Shown here: piece by piece, positions 63,301 to 64,000 of the stretch
How the letters are laid out: each line of letters opens with the position of its first letter
How positions within the stretch are numbered: the first letter of the stretch is position 1
Origin: Desulfomonilia bacterium
Lineage (GTDB): Bacteria; Desulfobacterota; Desulfomonilia; UBA1062
Length of the DNA stretch: 64,000 nt
Assembly (NCBI GenBank): GCA_036567785.1
Contig: DATCTV010000004.1
Coordinates: 186,001 to 250,000, forward strand
Reading direction: 5' to 3'
Position numbers and translations under genes: made by a program
The notes under the pieces: model-generated
The model's input: only the letters and a program-made list of their open reading frames with translations
Told to the model about the DNA's origin: nothing
The model's database searches: none

Positions 63301-64000
63301 ATGGAAACGCCCGATGCATTCAAGGTATTTGTCCTTGACATAGACGGAGCAGTTACAAGGCAGGAAAGGCTTATGGCCCGGTACCAGCCTGCCGTAATTC
63401 CATACCTGCACAAATCAGAGGCTCTCAGATACTGGTGCAGTCTTACTGAAATTGAACAGCTCAGAGATGTGTTCACCTCTTCTGCCCCATCATCCGGTAG
63501 AAAAGTCATCTTCTATGGTTCGGGCGACTACCACCACCTTGCCTTTCTCTGGATCAGCCTGATCAAGGAGCCTGCCACAGTAATCCACTTCGACGACCAT
63601 TCCGATTTCTGGAAAACCCCTAACCGGAACTTCATCCACTTCGGCTGCTGGGTGGTTAATACACTTAAGCTGCCCAATATCAGGAAGGTGATACAGTTAG
63701 GCGTAGACGGCGATTTCGATATGAACTTGGAGACCCCCTTCCCCATGGGCCCGATTGGCCACGTAATGAGACTCCTGCATGATGGGAGGATAGAGGTCTA
63801 TCCAAACTCCATGCGGCGCTCGCTACTTCTCGGAAGGATCAAGGGAAGGCTTCCATGCGTGGAGTTCGAGCCCGGACTTCTGACATCGCAAGCAAATTGG
63901 AAGAACATGCGCGACAACGGCGGCATCGAAGCAACCCTTGAAAGCGTCCTGCCGCGCATCACTACGGATGCTGTTTACCTGACCATCGACAAGGATTGCC
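63301..64000 (+). CDS. Arginase/ureohydrolase-fold protein (UPF0489-like), partial
   Basis: An open frame from ATG 63301 to the window edge, 233 residues visible and continuing beyond. 'VIHFDDHSDFW' looks like the D-x-H-x-D metal motif of the arginase/deacetylase fold, and 'TIDKD' near the edge like its second D-x-D motif. 'YGSGDYHHLAFLW' is shared with UPF0489-type proteins. It follows mgsA by 14 bases. No substrate can be given; hydrolysis of a guanidino or amide bond would fit the fold. Confidence 0.6.
   Translation, partial: METPDAFKVFVLDIDGAVTRQERLMARYQPAVIPYLHKSEALRYWCSLTEIEQLRDVFTSSAPSSGRKVIFYGSGDYHHLAFLWISLIKEPATVIHFDDHSDFWKTPNRNFIHFGCWVVNTLKLPNIRKVIQLGVDGDFDMNLETPFPMGPIGHVMRLLHDGRIEVYPNSMRRSLLLGRIKGRLPCVEFEPGLLTSQANWKNMRDNGGIEATLESVLPRITTDAVYLTIDKDC

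Noticed and set aside
1-64000. CRISPR arrays, tRNA or rRNA genes, insertion sequences, prophage
   Set aside because: No regular repeats, cloverleaf sequences, transposase or phage genes were seen while reading both strands.

Overview
The window reads as a Gram-negative, strictly anaerobic, sulfite-respiring bacterium, most likely a member of the Desulfobacterota (the former Deltaproteobacteria). Three things point that way: a lipid A / outer-membrane biogenesis operon, a reductive-type dissimilatory sulfite reductase locus that includes dsrD and dsrMKJOP, and a cytoplasmic [FeFe]-hydrogenase with its three maturases. No tRNA, rRNA, CRISPR array, insertion sequence or phage gene was seen. Coding density is high. 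The lineage is inferred from gene content only.

Layout. (1) 1-1000: the tail of an AMP-forming acyl-CoA synthetase and a periplasmic TPR-type protein. (2) 1005-17289, minus strand: one long head-to-tail run lysS-lolC-lolD-bamA-ompH-lpxD-lpxA-oxidoreductase-lpxB-msbA-lpxK-gmhB-lpxL-U32 protein, which makes and exports lipid A and builds the outer membrane. (3) 17595-23630, plus strand: three membrane proteins with GYF/RDD and zinc-ribbon domains, then an exported beta-propeller protein, a membrane M28 peptidase and a PIG-L deacetylase. (4) 23666-30630, minus strand: [FeFe]-hydrogenase hydA, then aspA-hydF-hydG-hydE. (5) 31256-33066, minus strand: a split transketolase, divergent from (6) 33278-48248, plus strand: dsrA-dsrB-dsrD-dsrN-dsrC, an extra dsrMK-like pair, the canonical dsrMKJOP, then ackA and xsc. 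(7) 48346-53409, minus strand: an HAD/GDPD lipoprotein, a taurine-type class III aminotransferase and a sphingosine-1-phosphate-lyase-like PLP enzyme. (8) 53610-55389: a ferredoxin-like protein and two small unknown or DNA-binding genes. (9) 55765-64000, plus strand: CYTH, cupin, ADP-forming acyl-CoA synthetase, RpiB-type isomerase, IolD-like ThDP enzyme, oxidoreductase-SCP2 fusion, methylglyoxal synthase, and an arginase-fold protein cut by the window edge.

How the genes may work together. The aminotransferase can turn taurine into sulfoacetaldehyde. Xsc splits sulfoacetaldehyde with phosphate into acetyl phosphate and sulfite, and AckA makes ATP and acetate from the acetyl phosphate. DsrAB/DsrC with DsrMKJOP then reduces the sulfite to sulfide, with H2 oxidised by HydA as one possible electron source. 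ackA and xsc follow dsrP with gaps of 15 and 39 bases, so sulfite release and sulfite respiration look co-transcribed. The most original hypothesis is that the S1P-lyase-like enzyme next to the aminotransferase cleaves a sulfonated sphingoid base (capnine type) to taurine plus a fatty aldehyde. That would make the island a sulfonolipid-to-sulfide pathway. A second, less understood catabolic operon (region 9) combines an IolD-like enzyme with an unusual dehydrogenase-SCP2 fusion.

Regulatory signals worth noting are two adjacent palindromes between the transketolase and dsrA, an FNR/HcpR-like site placed 41.5 bases from a predicted start site before the ferredoxin gene, a near-identical site near aspA, and a foldable 106-base element between the S1P-lyase-like gene and the aminotransferase gene.
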